Part shown: in pieces, positions 51,240 through 59,711 of the stretch | How the letters are laid out: each line of letters begins with the position of its first letter | How positions within the stretch are numbered: position 1 is the first letter of the stretch | From: JAJRQY01 sp965224435 | GTDB lineage: Bacteria; Actinomycetota; Acidimicrobiia; Acidimicrobiales; SZUA-35 | NCBI GenBank assembly: GCA_965224435.1 | Contig: OZ245048.1 | Coordinates: 1,426,001-1,490,000, forward strand | Direction of reading: 5' to 3' | Length of the DNA stretch: 64,000 bases | Notes under the pieces: model-generated | The model's database searches: none | What the model was told of the DNA's origin: nothing | The model's input: only the letters and a program-made list of their open reading frames with translations | Program-made: the position numbers and the translations under genes

Positions 51240-51674
51240 TCCGTTGACATAGACCCACGAGCCCTCGTGCCGCTCGAAGCTGCTCAGTTCGTGGATGGCC
51301 AACTCCGAGCGAGGCTCGGAGTCAGATGCAGCGATAGCAAAGCTGGCAACGAACTCGACCTTGCCAAGCTGGTCCAGCAATCCGCCCGCCGAGGTCGAGC
51401 GAATCTCCAGGCCGAGCCATTCCTGGGTATCAGAGAACGACACCCGAGTGGGACGGGTTGATGGGGCCCAGGTGCGGAGTAGGTGTGCCTCATTCTCGAT
51501 GCAGTAGGCACTAAACCGGGATCGCATGAGTGTCTCGGCGGTCGGGGAATCACGTTGCTGGTCGATTATTGGCCAGCAACATTGCCCGAATGGTGCGCCT
51601 GAGCCGCAATGGCACCGCTTGTCCAATTCCGCGACTGGTCGGAGTGGTCTATCGGTCGACGGAGGTGTCATCAC
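51219..51674 (-). CDS. YchJ-family protein with SEC-C zinc motif
   Basis: This 151-residue protein has the SEC-C zinc-binding motif CHCGSGAPFGQCC near residue 21. The YchJ core follows: TAETLMRSRFSAYCIENEAHLLRTWAPSTRP, and VEFVASFA with HELSSFERHEGSWVYVNG at the end, an NTF2-like fold. The family role is unknown. The last seven codons are repeated twice more downstream of the stop, so a stop-codon mutation would extend the protein by in-frame copies. Confidence 0.88.
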   Translation of the reverse strand: MMTPPSTDRPLRPVAELDKRCHCGSGAPFGQCCWPIIDQQRDSPTAETLMRSRFSAYCIENEAHLLRTWAPSTRPTRVSFSDTQEWLGLEIRSTSAGGLLDQLGKVEFVASFAIAASDSEPRSELAIHELSSFERHEGSWVYVNGVHDPES

Positions 51675-51785
51675 ATCCCTGTCTAGCAGCTCAGTTTCCT
51701 TTAGGTTTCCTCCTTGGTGCTATACCAGATTTGGATGACACGAAGTCACTCATTCTGAGCTGATTCGATTAGATGAGGGAACACC

Positions 51786-52268
51786 ATGGTTGACTGGAAC
51801 AAGAAAGTTAGTAAGCATTGCGGGGACTCCCTCCAGGCTGGCGAAGAGTTTGTCGCAGCGACCTATGCCGAACCTCCGGGTGTCATTGGACGCACCGTTG
51901 CCTTCGGGGCTGTTGGTGGAATTGTTGGCCACGCTGCTGGTGCCCGGGCTTCGAAGAAGAAGGCTGAAGAAGCCGAGGCACTCGGTACAACGCAAGGAAT
52001 TGCGGACACCATCCCGACAGCGAAGGGTGTTCTGGCCTTAACCAATAGTCGCTTCCTCATTTTTGGCCACAGCGCGCTTTCTGGTCGACCAAAGGATCTG
52101 GTCTTTGAGTTGCCGCGCCAGGACGTGACAAGCGCGAGTTACGAGAAGGGCAAGCTGCTGGGCAAGATACAGCTGACGTTCAGCGATGGATCTGTCGTGC
52201 AATTTGAGTCGGCGAAAGCGGGAAAGCCCCAGCTCTTGGCCGAAGCACTTGGTGCAACGGTTGGTTAG
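51786..52268 (+). CDS. Small protein with bacterial PH-like domain
   Basis: The 160-residue product has a short N-terminal helix. A Gly/Ala-rich segment follows (TVAFGAVGGIVGHAAGARASKKK, possibly membrane-associated). A beta-rich domain of about 85 residues (GVLALTNSRFLIFGHSALSGRPKDLVFEL, VTSASYEKGKLLGKIQLTFSDGSVVQFES) then resembles the PH-like/GRAM fold found in many actinobacterial proteins. The ATG has GAGGGA eight bases upstream. Function unknown. Confidence 0.7.
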   Translation: MVDWNKKVSKHCGDSLQAGEEFVAATYAEPPGVIGRTVAFGAVGGIVGHAAGARASKKKAEEAEALGTTQGIADTIPTAKGVLALTNSRFLIFGHSALSGRPKDLVFELPRQDVTSASYEKGKLLGKIQLTFSDGSVVQFESAKAGKPQLLAEALGATVG

Positions 52269-52280
52269 GGGTCGACCCAG

Positions 52281-52415
52281 TTGGACGCGGTTTTTCTCGG
52301 TGGAATTCTCACAGGAATATTCTTGCTTGGATTGATCTGGATCTCGATCGATGACGAGAACCGTCGACTGAGTGACAAGATTCTGGACTGCGAGATCATC
52401 CAGCCTTCGGCTTGA
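52281..52415 (+). pseudogene. Fragment resembling the C-terminus of an RDD-family membrane protein
   Basis: A 44-codon frame reads GILTGIFLLGLIWISIDDENRRLSDKILDCEIIQPSA. This matches the end of the intact RDD protein 650 bases downstream (INDDGKRFSDKILGNQVVEA) in spacing and key residues (DD..R.SDKIL). Only TTG is available as a start and most of the RDD domain is missing, so it looks like a remnant of a second RDD gene. A genuine one-helix micro-protein is less likely. Confidence 0.55.
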
Positions 52416-52504
52416 TGTTTTTCGATAACCAGGTGTTGATCACTAAATGATGTACTCTGCGTGAGAATCTTGCCCGCAGGGGCTACTTAAGAGAGGGTTA
52501 CACA

Positions 52505-53064
52505 ATGACAGATAGTGGAGCGGGTCAGCCAGCAGGTTGGTATCACGCAGCAGAGATCCCCCCGGTACTCACCGGTATTGGGATGGAACCCAATGGCAGG
52601 GTGCACCCCAGCCAGTCGGAGGTGCCACCGACGGCGCCGTCGCGGCCGTAGGTGGTCGGCCAGCCGAAAACGGAAAGCGTTTCCTCGCTTTCCTGATCGA
52701 CTTTGGTGCCGTCATCGCCGTCTACATTGTTGCGCTCATCTTGGCTGCGATTTTGGGCAAGATCAGTGGCGCCCTTGGAAGCCTGGTCGCATTCGTCGGC
52801 CTCTTGGCGTATCTGGGCGTTGCCATCTACAACTTCATCTACTTGCAGGGCACAACTGGACAGACCATCGGGAAGAAGCATCAGGGCATCAAGCTGGTGA
52901 CCGATGCAGGTCAGCCACTTGGAATGGCCAACGCGTTCATTCGCATGCTGTTGTCGGGAATCATCAACATGCTTTGCTGGGCCGATCACATCGCCATCTT
53001 GATCAACGATGATGGCAAACGTTTCAGTGACAAGATCCTTGGCAACCAGGTCGTCGAGGCCTAG
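52505..53064 (+). CDS. DUF2510-RDD membrane protein, frame broken at a C6 run
   Basis: ATG 52505, with GAGAGGG upstream, begins MTDSGAGQPAGWYHAA, the start of a DUF2510 domain. The rest of that domain (PPGTHRYWDGTQWQG) and the RDD domain are in the +1-shifted frame starting after the run CCCCCC at 52559-52564. One more C would join them into a 186-residue protein. The RDD part has three helices, NGKRFLAFLIDFGAVI at the first, GQTIGKKHQGIKLV in the middle and NDDGKRFSDKILGNQVV at the end. RDD proteins are poorly defined membrane proteins, some linked to ion transport. The break is either real or a homopolymer error. Confidence 0.8.
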
Positions 53065-53124
53065 TCGCCGACTCTTCGAGGAGCCAGCACGAAGCTGACG
53101 CTCTCAAGCAATTAGTTCTGGCTG

Positions 53125-53154
53125 CTGGCCCTGTCGACAGATCGGCGGGGCCAG
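53125..53154 (+). terminator. Hairpin downstream of the RDD gene
   Basis: CTGGCCC (53125-53131) pairs with GGGCCAG (53148-53154) and is followed by TTTG. It lies 60 bases after the RDD stop, in a gap with no other feature. The stem is short, so this is only a moderate candidate. Confidence 0.45.
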
Positions 53155-53233
53155 TTTGCTGTCTGAGGCGCGGCTCTTAGCTCAACTGCCCGAGGAATTC
53201 TTCCAATAGTTCCGGACTATTGGCAGTGCCGGG

Positions 53234-53689
53234 CTACCAGAGCCAAGTCAGGGTGCTAACCCCCGGGATTTCTCCCAGGGCAAGACGAGCAATCCAGATG
53301 GCGGTAACAGAAAGAGCAAGTGCGACGAGGGCTCGATTCTGAAATTGTTCTGCCATCTTGGTCGGCCAGAACCGTAAGACCGCTACCAGAGCGAGCAATG
53401 CCAGAGCGGGGAAACGCCGAAATGATTCAGCGAAGTCGAGTCGGGTGAGTGAGCCGACTGACCGGGTAGCCCCGCACAGCGGGCAATAGCCACCAGTACA
53501 GCGCCGCCATGGGCACAAGATCGGGCCCTCTTCGCTGCTGAACAAGAGAAGGGCGACAGATCCAATGGCCAGCGGTAAAGCGGATGCTCGAAGTGTGTGG
53601 GCCATCGAACTTGGCTGCTTTGCCGGTTCTGAGGGCGGGATGGGGCCCGCCGTTTGACCGGAAGGTGGTGGTGGCGACTGAACGAGCAC
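53234..53689 (-). CDS. DUF2752 membrane protein
   Basis: The product (up to 151 residues) has three membrane segments and the DUF2752 signature GGYCPLCGATRSV preceded by LCPWRRC, a conserved Cys set of unknown role. A Pro/Ser-rich N-terminal part of about 28 residues precedes MAHTLRASALPLA, so ATG 53605 may be the true start. Family members are small membrane proteins of unknown function. Confidence 0.82.
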   Translation of the reverse strand: MLVQSPPPPSGQTAGPIPPSEPAKQPSSMAHTLRASALPLAIGSVALLLFSSEEGPILCPWRRCTGGYCPLCGATRSVGSLTRLDFAESFRRFPALALLALVAVLRFWPTKMAEQFQNRALVALALSVTAIWIARLALGEIPGVSTLTWLW

Positions 53690-53733
53690 ACCACCACCCT
53701 AGCTGGTCTGAAGAACTGGCCTGGTGTCGACGG

Positions 53734-54036
53734 CTACAGCAGAGGCTCCGGTGGGGCGGGAGGGGTGCGATTGGAAAGCATTTTCTCGACCCGAGCATTG
53801 TCCACTCGCTTGACCAGTTGGTTGGCTTCGTGGGTGTCGCGTATGGATTTGGCCAGGGTGAAGGACGAAGAAACAGTCATGGCTAAGCCCATGGCCAAGA
53901 AGGCCCGGGGCCACGGGTCAACGTCAAGGTAGAAGATCCCCATCAAGGTCGCTCCAAAGGATGAGCCGAAGGCAATCCACGTCTGGGCGACGAAGGCTGG
54001 TGAATGAACGGTTTGGGTTGCAGTGTTGATATCCAT
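53734..54036 (-). CDS. YiaA/YiaB-family two-helix membrane protein
   Basis: The 100-residue protein matches the YiaAB family: FVAQTWIAFGSSFGATLMGIFYLDVDPWPRAFLAMGLAMTVSSSFTLAKSIRDTHEA, two helices with a short outer loop. A cytoplasmic tail with a Pro-rich end follows. The family's function is unknown. It lies 45 bases upstream of the DUF2752 gene on the same strand. Confidence 0.85.
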   Translation of the reverse strand: MDINTATQTVHSPAFVAQTWIAFGSSFGATLMGIFYLDVDPWPRAFLAMGLAMTVSSSFTLAKSIRDTHEANQLVKRVDNARVEKMLSNRTPPAPPEPLL

Positions 54037-54131
54037 GCCCCGAATGATCGGCCCGAAAGAGGATCGAGACCATGGGGGCTATCCCTCAAGAATGGCTGGG
54101 GGTTAGCCAGCGAGCCAAAACCCGGCTGAAG

Positions 54132-54503
54132 CTAGACCGCTTCAAAGGCCGAGCGTTCGGGTGCTGGGGCACTGCAGAACTGACAAATGTCGGCCTTGGG
54201 ATTGATCTTGGCTCCGCAGTGGCAAGTGGTAGCCATGCGTTGCCGGCGGTCATCCTTGGTTCCGTCGGACATGTCCAGTTCGTGTGCCTTGGCGGCTAGA
54301 TCCTCGGTGGTTAGCGATGTCGTCTCGGTAATGAGCTCCCACATTGCCTCGCACAACAGTAGGAGACGGTCGACCCGCTCTTCGGTTCCCTCGACCTGGT
54401 CGTTGGTGTGGCGACGGTTGCGACTGATGTTGTCTTCGGTCTGTCGCAGGTCGCGGGCTTGTCCCCGGATCTGTTGCTGCTGGTAAAGGTCGAGGAAGTT
54501 CAT
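54132..54503 (-). CDS. Coiled-coil protein with C-terminal zinc ribbon
   Basis: This 123-residue protein has an N-terminal helical region rich in Gln, Arg and Asp (YQQQQIRGQARDLRQTEDNI, EERVDRLLLLCEAMWELI). It ends in a four-Cys zinc ribbon CHCGAKINPKADICQFC. No family is recognised beyond the ribbon, which is common in small actinobacterial proteins of unknown function. It is the first of three small minus-strand genes here. Confidence 0.7.
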   Translation of the reverse strand: MNFLDLYQQQQIRGQARDLRQTEDNISRNRRHTNDQVEGTEERVDRLLLLCEAMWELITETTSLTTEDLAAKAHELDMSDGTKDDRRQRMATTCHCGAKINPKADICQFCSAPAPERSAFEAV

Positions 54504-54712
54504 ATAGACCTATCGACGGGCTGGACACGACACTTGAAAGACAAAGGTTCAAGCGCAGCTGGTGAAGGGCAGGCTGGAGCGGCAGCCCTGTGCTTCTTTC
54601 ATCGGAGGTATCGGGTTGGGCCTCGACCTTCCGAAGGGTTTGTCAGATTGGATCAAGTAGTTGTCATGATTCGGACCACTTTCGTGACGACTCTTTGGCG
54701 TAGCTTGAGCAG

Positions 54713-56242
54713 ATGGCAACGAGTCGTCGACGGCAGCGAGGCAAGAAAAGAGTACGAAGCGTTGTCGCTGAGCAGCCACCATTTGCCCAGCCGCGATTTA
54801 TCACTGATCCGAGCAGTGCGGTTTCCCACGATGATTTGGAACGAATTCATCAGGCATCGCTCCGTGTCCTGCAAGAGACGGGGGTGGACTTCTTACATCC
54901 GGAAGCACTCGCCCTGCTTGGCCGCGCCGGAGCCTCGGTTGAAGAAGGCCGTGTTCGCTTCGATTCCGAGATGATCCAGCATTACCTGAGCCTCGCTCCA
55001 TCTTCTTTCACCCTTCACGGCCGCTCACCTGAGCGTGATCTGATAATTGGTGACAGGTGGGTGTCCTATGGTGCGGTAGCGAGCGCCCCGAACTATGTCA
55101 CCCTCGAAGGCGAACGAAAGACCGGAGATCGCTCCGGCTACCAAGATTTCCTGCGACTTGGTCAGATGCTCAACGCCGTGCACTTCTTCGGTGGCTACCC
55201 GGTCGAACCTGTCGACCTGCATCCGTCCATTCGCCACTTGGAAGCGACCTTTGACGCTCACACCCTGACCGACAAAGCATTCCATGTTTACAGCTTGGGG
55301 AAGCAACGCAACCTTGATGGTCTCGAGATGTGTCGAATCGCCCGGGGAATTGACGAAGAAACCCTCGAGCGAGAGCCGAGTCTGTTTTCGATCATCAACT
55401 CCAGCTCACCTCTCAGGTTCGATCACCCAATGCTGGAAGGCGTCTTGCAGATGTCCGCTCGCAACCAGATCATCGTGATCACGCCGTTCACCCTGGCCGG
55501 AGCGATGGCCCCCGTGACCATTGCCGGGGCTGTGGTGCAACAGAACGCCGAAGCTATCGCTGGCATTGTCTTTACCCAGGTAGTCCGGGCTGGGTCACCG
55601 GTCATGTACGGCGGCTTCACGTCCAACGTCGACATGCGTTCGGGATCACCCGCTTTCGGCACACCCGAGTACGCCAAGGCCAGCCTGCTTGGCGGGCAGC
55701 TCGCTCGGCGCTATGGCATCCCGTATCGATCGTCGAACGTCAGTACTTCAAACGCGATTGATGCTCAGGCTGGTTATGAATCGGTCTTTGCGCTCTGGGG
55801 AGCCATTCAGGGCGGAGCAAACCTGATCAAGCACGGGGCAGGCTGGATGGAAGGTGGGCTTCACGCCAGTTTTGAGAAGATGGTCATCGATGCCGACTTG
55901 TTGCAAATGGTCTCGGCCTTTCTGGCCCCGTTGGATCTGAGTGATGAAGCATTGGCGGTAGACGCCATCGCCAAGGTCGGTCCAGCCGGTCACTTCTTTG
56001 GTGAAGAGCACACCCAAGATCGATACCAGTCCGCTTTCTACTCCCCAATGGTTTCGGACTGGCGAAACTGGGAGGCGTGGAGTGAAGCCGGACAGCCCGA
56101 CGCCCAGAGTCGGGCTAATCGGGTTGCTCGCGACATCCTGGCCAACTACGAGAAACCTTCGATCGATGATGCAGTTGAGGCCGAGCTACGAGAGTTCGTT
56201 GATCGACGTATCGCCGAGGGCGGCGTCGAAACCGACTATTAG
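54713..56242 (+). CDS. MttB-family (trimethylamine/glycine-betaine type) methyltransferase, non-pyrrolysine
   Basis: The 509-residue protein is a full-length MttB-family TIM barrel: RIHQASLRVLQETGVDFLHPEAL at the start, the FTLHGRSPERDLIIGD segment, and GGFTSNVDMRSGSPAFGTPEYA, RSSNVSTSNAIDAQAGYES and GWMEGGLHASFEKMVIDADLLQM in the C-terminal half. There is no in-frame amber codon, so it belongs to the pyrrolysine-free branch. Known members demethylate glycine betaine, carnitine or related compounds onto a corrinoid protein. No corrinoid protein gene is adjacent. The dimethylglycine-dehydrogenase-like gene 44 bases downstream suggests that methylated glycines are the substrates. Confidence 0.9.
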   Translation: MATSRRRQRGKKRVRSVVAEQPPFAQPRFITDPSSAVSHDDLERIHQASLRVLQETGVDFLHPEALALLGRAGASVEEGRVRFDSEMIQHYLSLAPSSFTLHGRSPERDLIIGDRWVSYGAVASAPNYVTLEGERKTGDRSGYQDFLRLGQMLNAVHFFGGYPVEPVDLHPSIRHLEATFDAHTLTDKAFHVYSLGKQRNLDGLEMCRIARGIDEETLEREPSLFSIINSSSPLRFDHPMLEGVLQMSARNQIIVITPFTLAGAMAPVTIAGAVVQQNAEAIAGIVFTQVVRAGSPVMYGGFTSNVDMRSGSPAFGTPEYAKASLLGGQLARRYGIPYRSSNVSTSNAIDAQAGYESVFALWGAIQGGANLIKHGAGWMEGGLHASFEKMVIDADLLQMVSAFLAPLDLSDEALAVDAIAKVGPAGHFFGEEHTQDRYQSAFYSPMVSDWRNWEAWSEAGQPDAQSRANRVARDILANYEKPSIDDAVEAELREFVDRRIAEGGVETDY

Positions 56243-56285
56243 TTCAGTACGAGCACCGAGAAACTATTCAGACAAGGGCAGAACG

Positions 56286-58757
56286 ATGAAGAAACAGGCG
56301 CAGGTTGTGGTCATCGGGGGCGGAGTGGTTGGAGCATCGGTGCTCTACCACCTGACGAAGGCTGGCTGGACCGATGTTGTTCTGATCGAGCGGCGGGAAC
56401 TCACCCACGGCTCGACCTGGCATTCGGCTGGTGGAATGCACACCCTGAATGGTGATCCCAACGTTGCTGCGTTGCAGAAATACACCGTCGAGCTCTATGC
56501 GGAGATTGAGGCAATCTCCGGTCACGATTGCGGCATCCACCTCACTGGGGGCCTTGTCATGGCTGACTCACCGGAGCGCATGGACTTCCTGCGAATGGCA
56601 AACGCTCGGGCCCGTTACCTGGGTATGGACTCTCACCTCATCTCGGCGGCCGAAGCTCATGACATGGTGCCCTTCCTGGAACCGTCCTTCTTTGAGGGGG
56701 CCATGTTCGATGCCCATGAAGGCCATGTCGATCCTTCGGGTGTGACCCATGCTTACGCCAAGTCGGCCCAGATTGGGGGAGCGGAGATCTATCGCAACAC
56801 CTGGGTGCATGCCATCAGTCAAACGCCGGAGGGTGAGTGGGACCTGCATCTGCATGACACTCGTCGTGACGAAGACCTTGGCAGTATTCGGTGTGAGCAC
56901 TTTGTCAACGCTGGTGGTCTTTGGGCTCGTGAGGTTGGCCGTATGACGGGAATCGAGATTCCGGTCCTGGCTATGGAACACATGTATTTGCTGACTGAAG
57001 AAGTCCCCGAGCTCAAGGGGTGGGCTGAGCAATCGAGCTTGGATGGCTTTCATGTGATGGATCTTGGCGGGGAAATCTATCTTCGCCAGGAAGGTGACAG
57101 CTTGCTGCTTGGGACCTATGAACCGAACGGGGTTCCATGGTCGCCTCAGACCACCCCGTGGGATTTTGGGGCCCAGCTCCTTCCACCAGATTTGGACCGT
57201 CTGTCAGAAAACCTTGGTGTTGGTTTCCAACACTTCCCAATCTTCAATGACGTCGGGATCAAGAAGACCATCAATGGTCCTTTCACTTTCGCCCCGGATG
57301 GGAACCCCTTGATTGGTCCGGTTCGAGGCCAGCGGGGCCACTGGTTGGCCTGCGCTGTTATGGCTGGACTCAGTCAGGGTGGTGGTGTTGGCTTGGCCAT
57401 GGCTAACTGGATGACCGAAGGCGACCCAGGGTTTGATGTGTGGGGAATGGACAATGCCCGCTTTGGTGATTGGGCGACACCCCGATACACCAACGCCAAG
57501 GTGCGAGAGAATTACAGCCGACGCTTCCGAATCAGCTTCCCCAATGAAGAACTGCCAGCTGCTCGTGGTGTCATGAAGTCCCCGATCTATGATCGCCTGG
57601 CAGACCACAACGCCGTCTTTGGCGCTGCCTTTGGTCTGGAATACCCCCGCTGGTTCCAGCGGCAAGGCGAAGAACCGTACGAAGAACCAAGCTTTCGCCG
57701 ATCCAACGGCTTCGACCTCATTGGCGAAGAAGTGGCCGCTGTTCGCGAAGCCGTCGGCATGTTGGAGATCACTGCCTACGCCAAATACGAGGTGGTTGGT
57801 GAAGGTGCTCGGGCCTGGCTGAACCATCTGATGACAAACGCCATGCCCAAGGTTGGCCGATTGGTCTTGACCCCAATGCTGAACCATGGGGGCAAGATCA
57901 TCGGTGACTTCACCGTGGCTTGCCTAGCTGAGGATCGGTTCATGATTGCTGGCTCGGGGCCCGCTCAGCGCTACCACGAACGATGGTTCGATGAGCAGGT
58001 CACCGAAGCTCCAGCCGGTATCGGAGCCGTCCAGATCCGAGCCCTTGGCAATGAGCTAACTGGCTTGTCAGTAGCCGGTCCCCGCTCGCGAGAGTTGTTG
58101 GAACCACTGGTCGAATTCGATATTTCCAATGACGGATTCCCGTTCCGCCAGATTCGCGAAACCTGGATCGGACAGGTTCCGGTCACCTTGGCCCGGGTCA
58201 CCTTTACTGGTGACCTTGGCTATGAGATCTGGTGCCAGGCCAGCTATCAGCAAGAGTTGTTCGACAGCTTGATGGAAGCAGGGGAACCGCTAGGCATGCG
58301 CCTATTCGGAATCCGCGCATTGGAGTCGCTACGGATTGAGAAGGGTTGGGGTACCTGGTCTCAAGAGTTCCGACCGATCTATGACCCCTATGAAGCGAAT
58401 CTGGGCTGGACAGTCAAGCTGGCTAAGGACTTCATTGGACGAGATGCCTGCGCCGTGGTTGCTGCGTCTGGGCCGCAGCGGTCCTTGCTCTTGTTTGAGG
58501 TGCAGGTCGGCGTCGGCGAAGAGGTCGCCGATGCCATTGGCGATGAACCGATTTGGCACGACGGTGAGGTTGTTGGCTGGGTCACCTCGGGCGACTATGC
58601 CCACCATTCTGGATGCTCGCTGGCTCTTGGCTATGTGCCGATCGCTCTCGCTCAGGCAGAAACTGGATTCGAGATCGAGATCCTGGGTGTTCGCCGACCA
58701 GCGGCCCGACTGGATCGGGCCCCGTTCGACCCAAACGGTTCCAGGATGCGCAGCTAG
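56286..58757 (+). CDS. Dimethylglycine/sarcosine dehydrogenase-like FAD-aminomethyltransferase fusion
   Basis: The 823-residue protein has an N-terminal FAD oxidase domain (VVVIGGGVVGASVLYHL; GSTWHSAGG, whose His carries covalent FAD in dimethylglycine dehydrogenase). A C-terminal GcvT-like tetrahydrofolate domain runs from about 430 (RLADHNAVFGAAFGLEYPRWF, EITAYAKYEVVGEGA, GDLGYEIWCQASYQQELFD, IEKGWGTWSQEF). Such enzymes demethylate dimethylglycine or sarcosine and give methylene-THF. ATG 56286 follows CAGAAC and begins the Rossmann strand; the frame upstream overlaps mttB and is not coding. It probably continues the demethylation begun by the MttB homologue. Confidence 0.92.
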   Translation: MKKQAQVVVIGGGVVGASVLYHLTKAGWTDVVLIERRELTHGSTWHSAGGMHTLNGDPNVAALQKYTVELYAEIEAISGHDCGIHLTGGLVMADSPERMDFLRMANARARYLGMDSHLISAAEAHDMVPFLEPSFFEGAMFDAHEGHVDPSGVTHAYAKSAQIGGAEIYRNTWVHAISQTPEGEWDLHLHDTRRDEDLGSIRCEHFVNAGGLWAREVGRMTGIEIPVLAMEHMYLLTEEVPELKGWAEQSSLDGFHVMDLGGEIYLRQEGDSLLLGTYEPNGVPWSPQTTPWDFGAQLLPPDLDRLSENLGVGFQHFPIFNDVGIKKTINGPFTFAPDGNPLIGPVRGQRGHWLACAVMAGLSQGGGVGLAMANWMTEGDPGFDVWGMDNARFGDWATPRYTNAKVRENYSRRFRISFPNEELPAARGVMKSPIYDRLADHNAVFGAAFGLEYPRWFQRQGEEPYEEPSFRRSNGFDLIGEEVAAVREAVGMLEITAYAKYEVVGEGARAWLNHLMTNAMPKVGRLVLTPMLNHGGKIIGDFTVACLAEDRFMIAGSGPAQRYHERWFDEQVTEAPAGIGAVQIRALGNELTGLSVAGPRSRELLEPLVEFDISNDGFPFRQIRETWIGQVPVTLARVTFTGDLGYEIWCQASYQQELFDSLMEAGEPLGMRLFGIRALESLRIEKGWGTWSQEFRPIYDPYEANLGWTVKLAKDFIGRDACAVVAASGPQRSLLLFEVQVGVGEEVADAIGDEPIWHDGEVVGWVTSGDYAHHSGCSLALGYVPIALAQAETGFEIEILGVRRPAARLDRAPFDPNGSRMRS

Positions 58758-58784
58758 AAGAATACGTAGCTAAAAAACAGGTGG

Positions 58785-59630
58785 CTAGAAGGTCGACTCG
58801 GTGATCTCATCCGCCAGGGCTCTCACCGCAGCGGAACGAGACCGAGAGTTGACTCGCAAGACGAAGGAGGCCTGGGGGAGTGAGCTGTCAAGCCCGGGCA
58901 AGGTCCATGGCTGGCAGTCACCGCTCAGGCTTCGCTGGTTCAAGACTCCGACCCCGAATCCAGCAGTGATGGCGTTGCGAACGGCCTGGCTGCTTTCCCC
59001 TTCGAAGGAGGAGTAGTGACTCGCTCCGACCTGTTGCAGCCCTTGCAGGATGGCTGAGCGATACAAGCAGTCTGGGCCAAATCCGACCAAGGGAACAGCT
59101 CCGCTGTCCTCCAGAACGAAGGTTGGGGAGCTGACCCAGTGAAGCGACTCGGTCCACAAGACCTGGTCTCGACCTTCAGGTTTCAGGGTTTGGATCAGGG
59201 CGATGTCCAGCTGCCCGCCGCGTAACTGGTGGGCTATTGGGTTGCTCTGTCCCATCTTGACTTGGAGACGTACCAGGGGGTGGCGTCGTTTGAATCGGGC
59301 CAGCAACCCGGCAACGTCATGAGCATCGGGTTCATCATTCATGCCCAGGTGAACCGTGCCCTTGAGCTGGGATCGCTGAAGGCTGTCGACGGCGACGTCA
59401 TGGGCCGAGACCAGCAGCTCGGCGTGTTCTAGGAGCTCATTCCCAATTTCGGTAAGGACGAGTTCGCGTCCATTTCGCGTCACCAGGGTGGCTCCGATGC
59501 GCTCTTCCAACCGCTTCATCTTCCAGCTGACAGCGGACTGGGTCAGATGGAGCTGGGCTGCAGCACTAGTAACGCTGCCAGTTTCGACCAAGGCTCGGAA
59601 GGTTCGCAGCGATTCAATGTCCAGACGCAC
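58785..59630 (-). CDS. LysR-family transcriptional regulator
   Basis: The product (281 residues from GTG 59630) has the LysR winged helix: LRTFRALVETGSVTSAAAQLHLTQSAVSWKMKRLEERIGATLVTRNGRELVLTEIG. A two-lobed ligand domain follows. It lies divergent from the sarcosine-oxidase-like gene and convergent with the dehydrogenase fusion, so it most likely controls one or both. GTG 59630 is favoured because the longer frame would read through a perfect palindrome that looks like its operator. Confidence 0.9.
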   Translation of the reverse strand: MRLDIESLRTFRALVETGSVTSAAAQLHLTQSAVSWKMKRLEERIGATLVTRNGRELVLTEIGNELLEHAELLVSAHDVAVDSLQRSQLKGTVHLGMNDEPDAHDVAGLLARFKRRHPLVRLQVKMGQSNPIAHQLRGGQLDIALIQTLKPEGRDQVLWTESLHWVSSPTFVLEDSGAVPLVGFGPDCLYRSAILQGLQQVGASHYSSFEGESSQAVRNAITAGFGVGVLNQRSLSGDCQPWTLPGLDSSLPQASFVLRVNSRSRSAAVRALADEITESTF

Positions 59631-59640
59631 GCCGCAAGTA

Positions 59641-59653
59641 TGACAAAGTGTCA
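59641..59653. promoter_or_regulatory. Candidate LysR-type operator
   Basis: TGACAAAGTGTCA is a perfect inverted repeat (5-base arms, 3-base centre, containing T-N11-A) in the 80-base gap between the divergent LysR and oxidoreductase genes. Confidence 0.5.
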
Positions 59654-59711
59654 GCGACAACTCAATTGAACCGCGGAACCGTCATGGACTGTGGTTGGCG
59701 TTTCTGGCAAG

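Noticed and set aside
54713..56242. Pyrrolysine-containing MttB
   Set aside because: The frame is open throughout without an internal TAG, so no amber read-through is required.
55998..56285. Longer N-terminus for the dimethylglycine-dehydrogenase-like protein
   Set aside because: It overlaps the end of the MttB-family gene in another frame, and the FAD-binding fold starts directly after ATG 56286.
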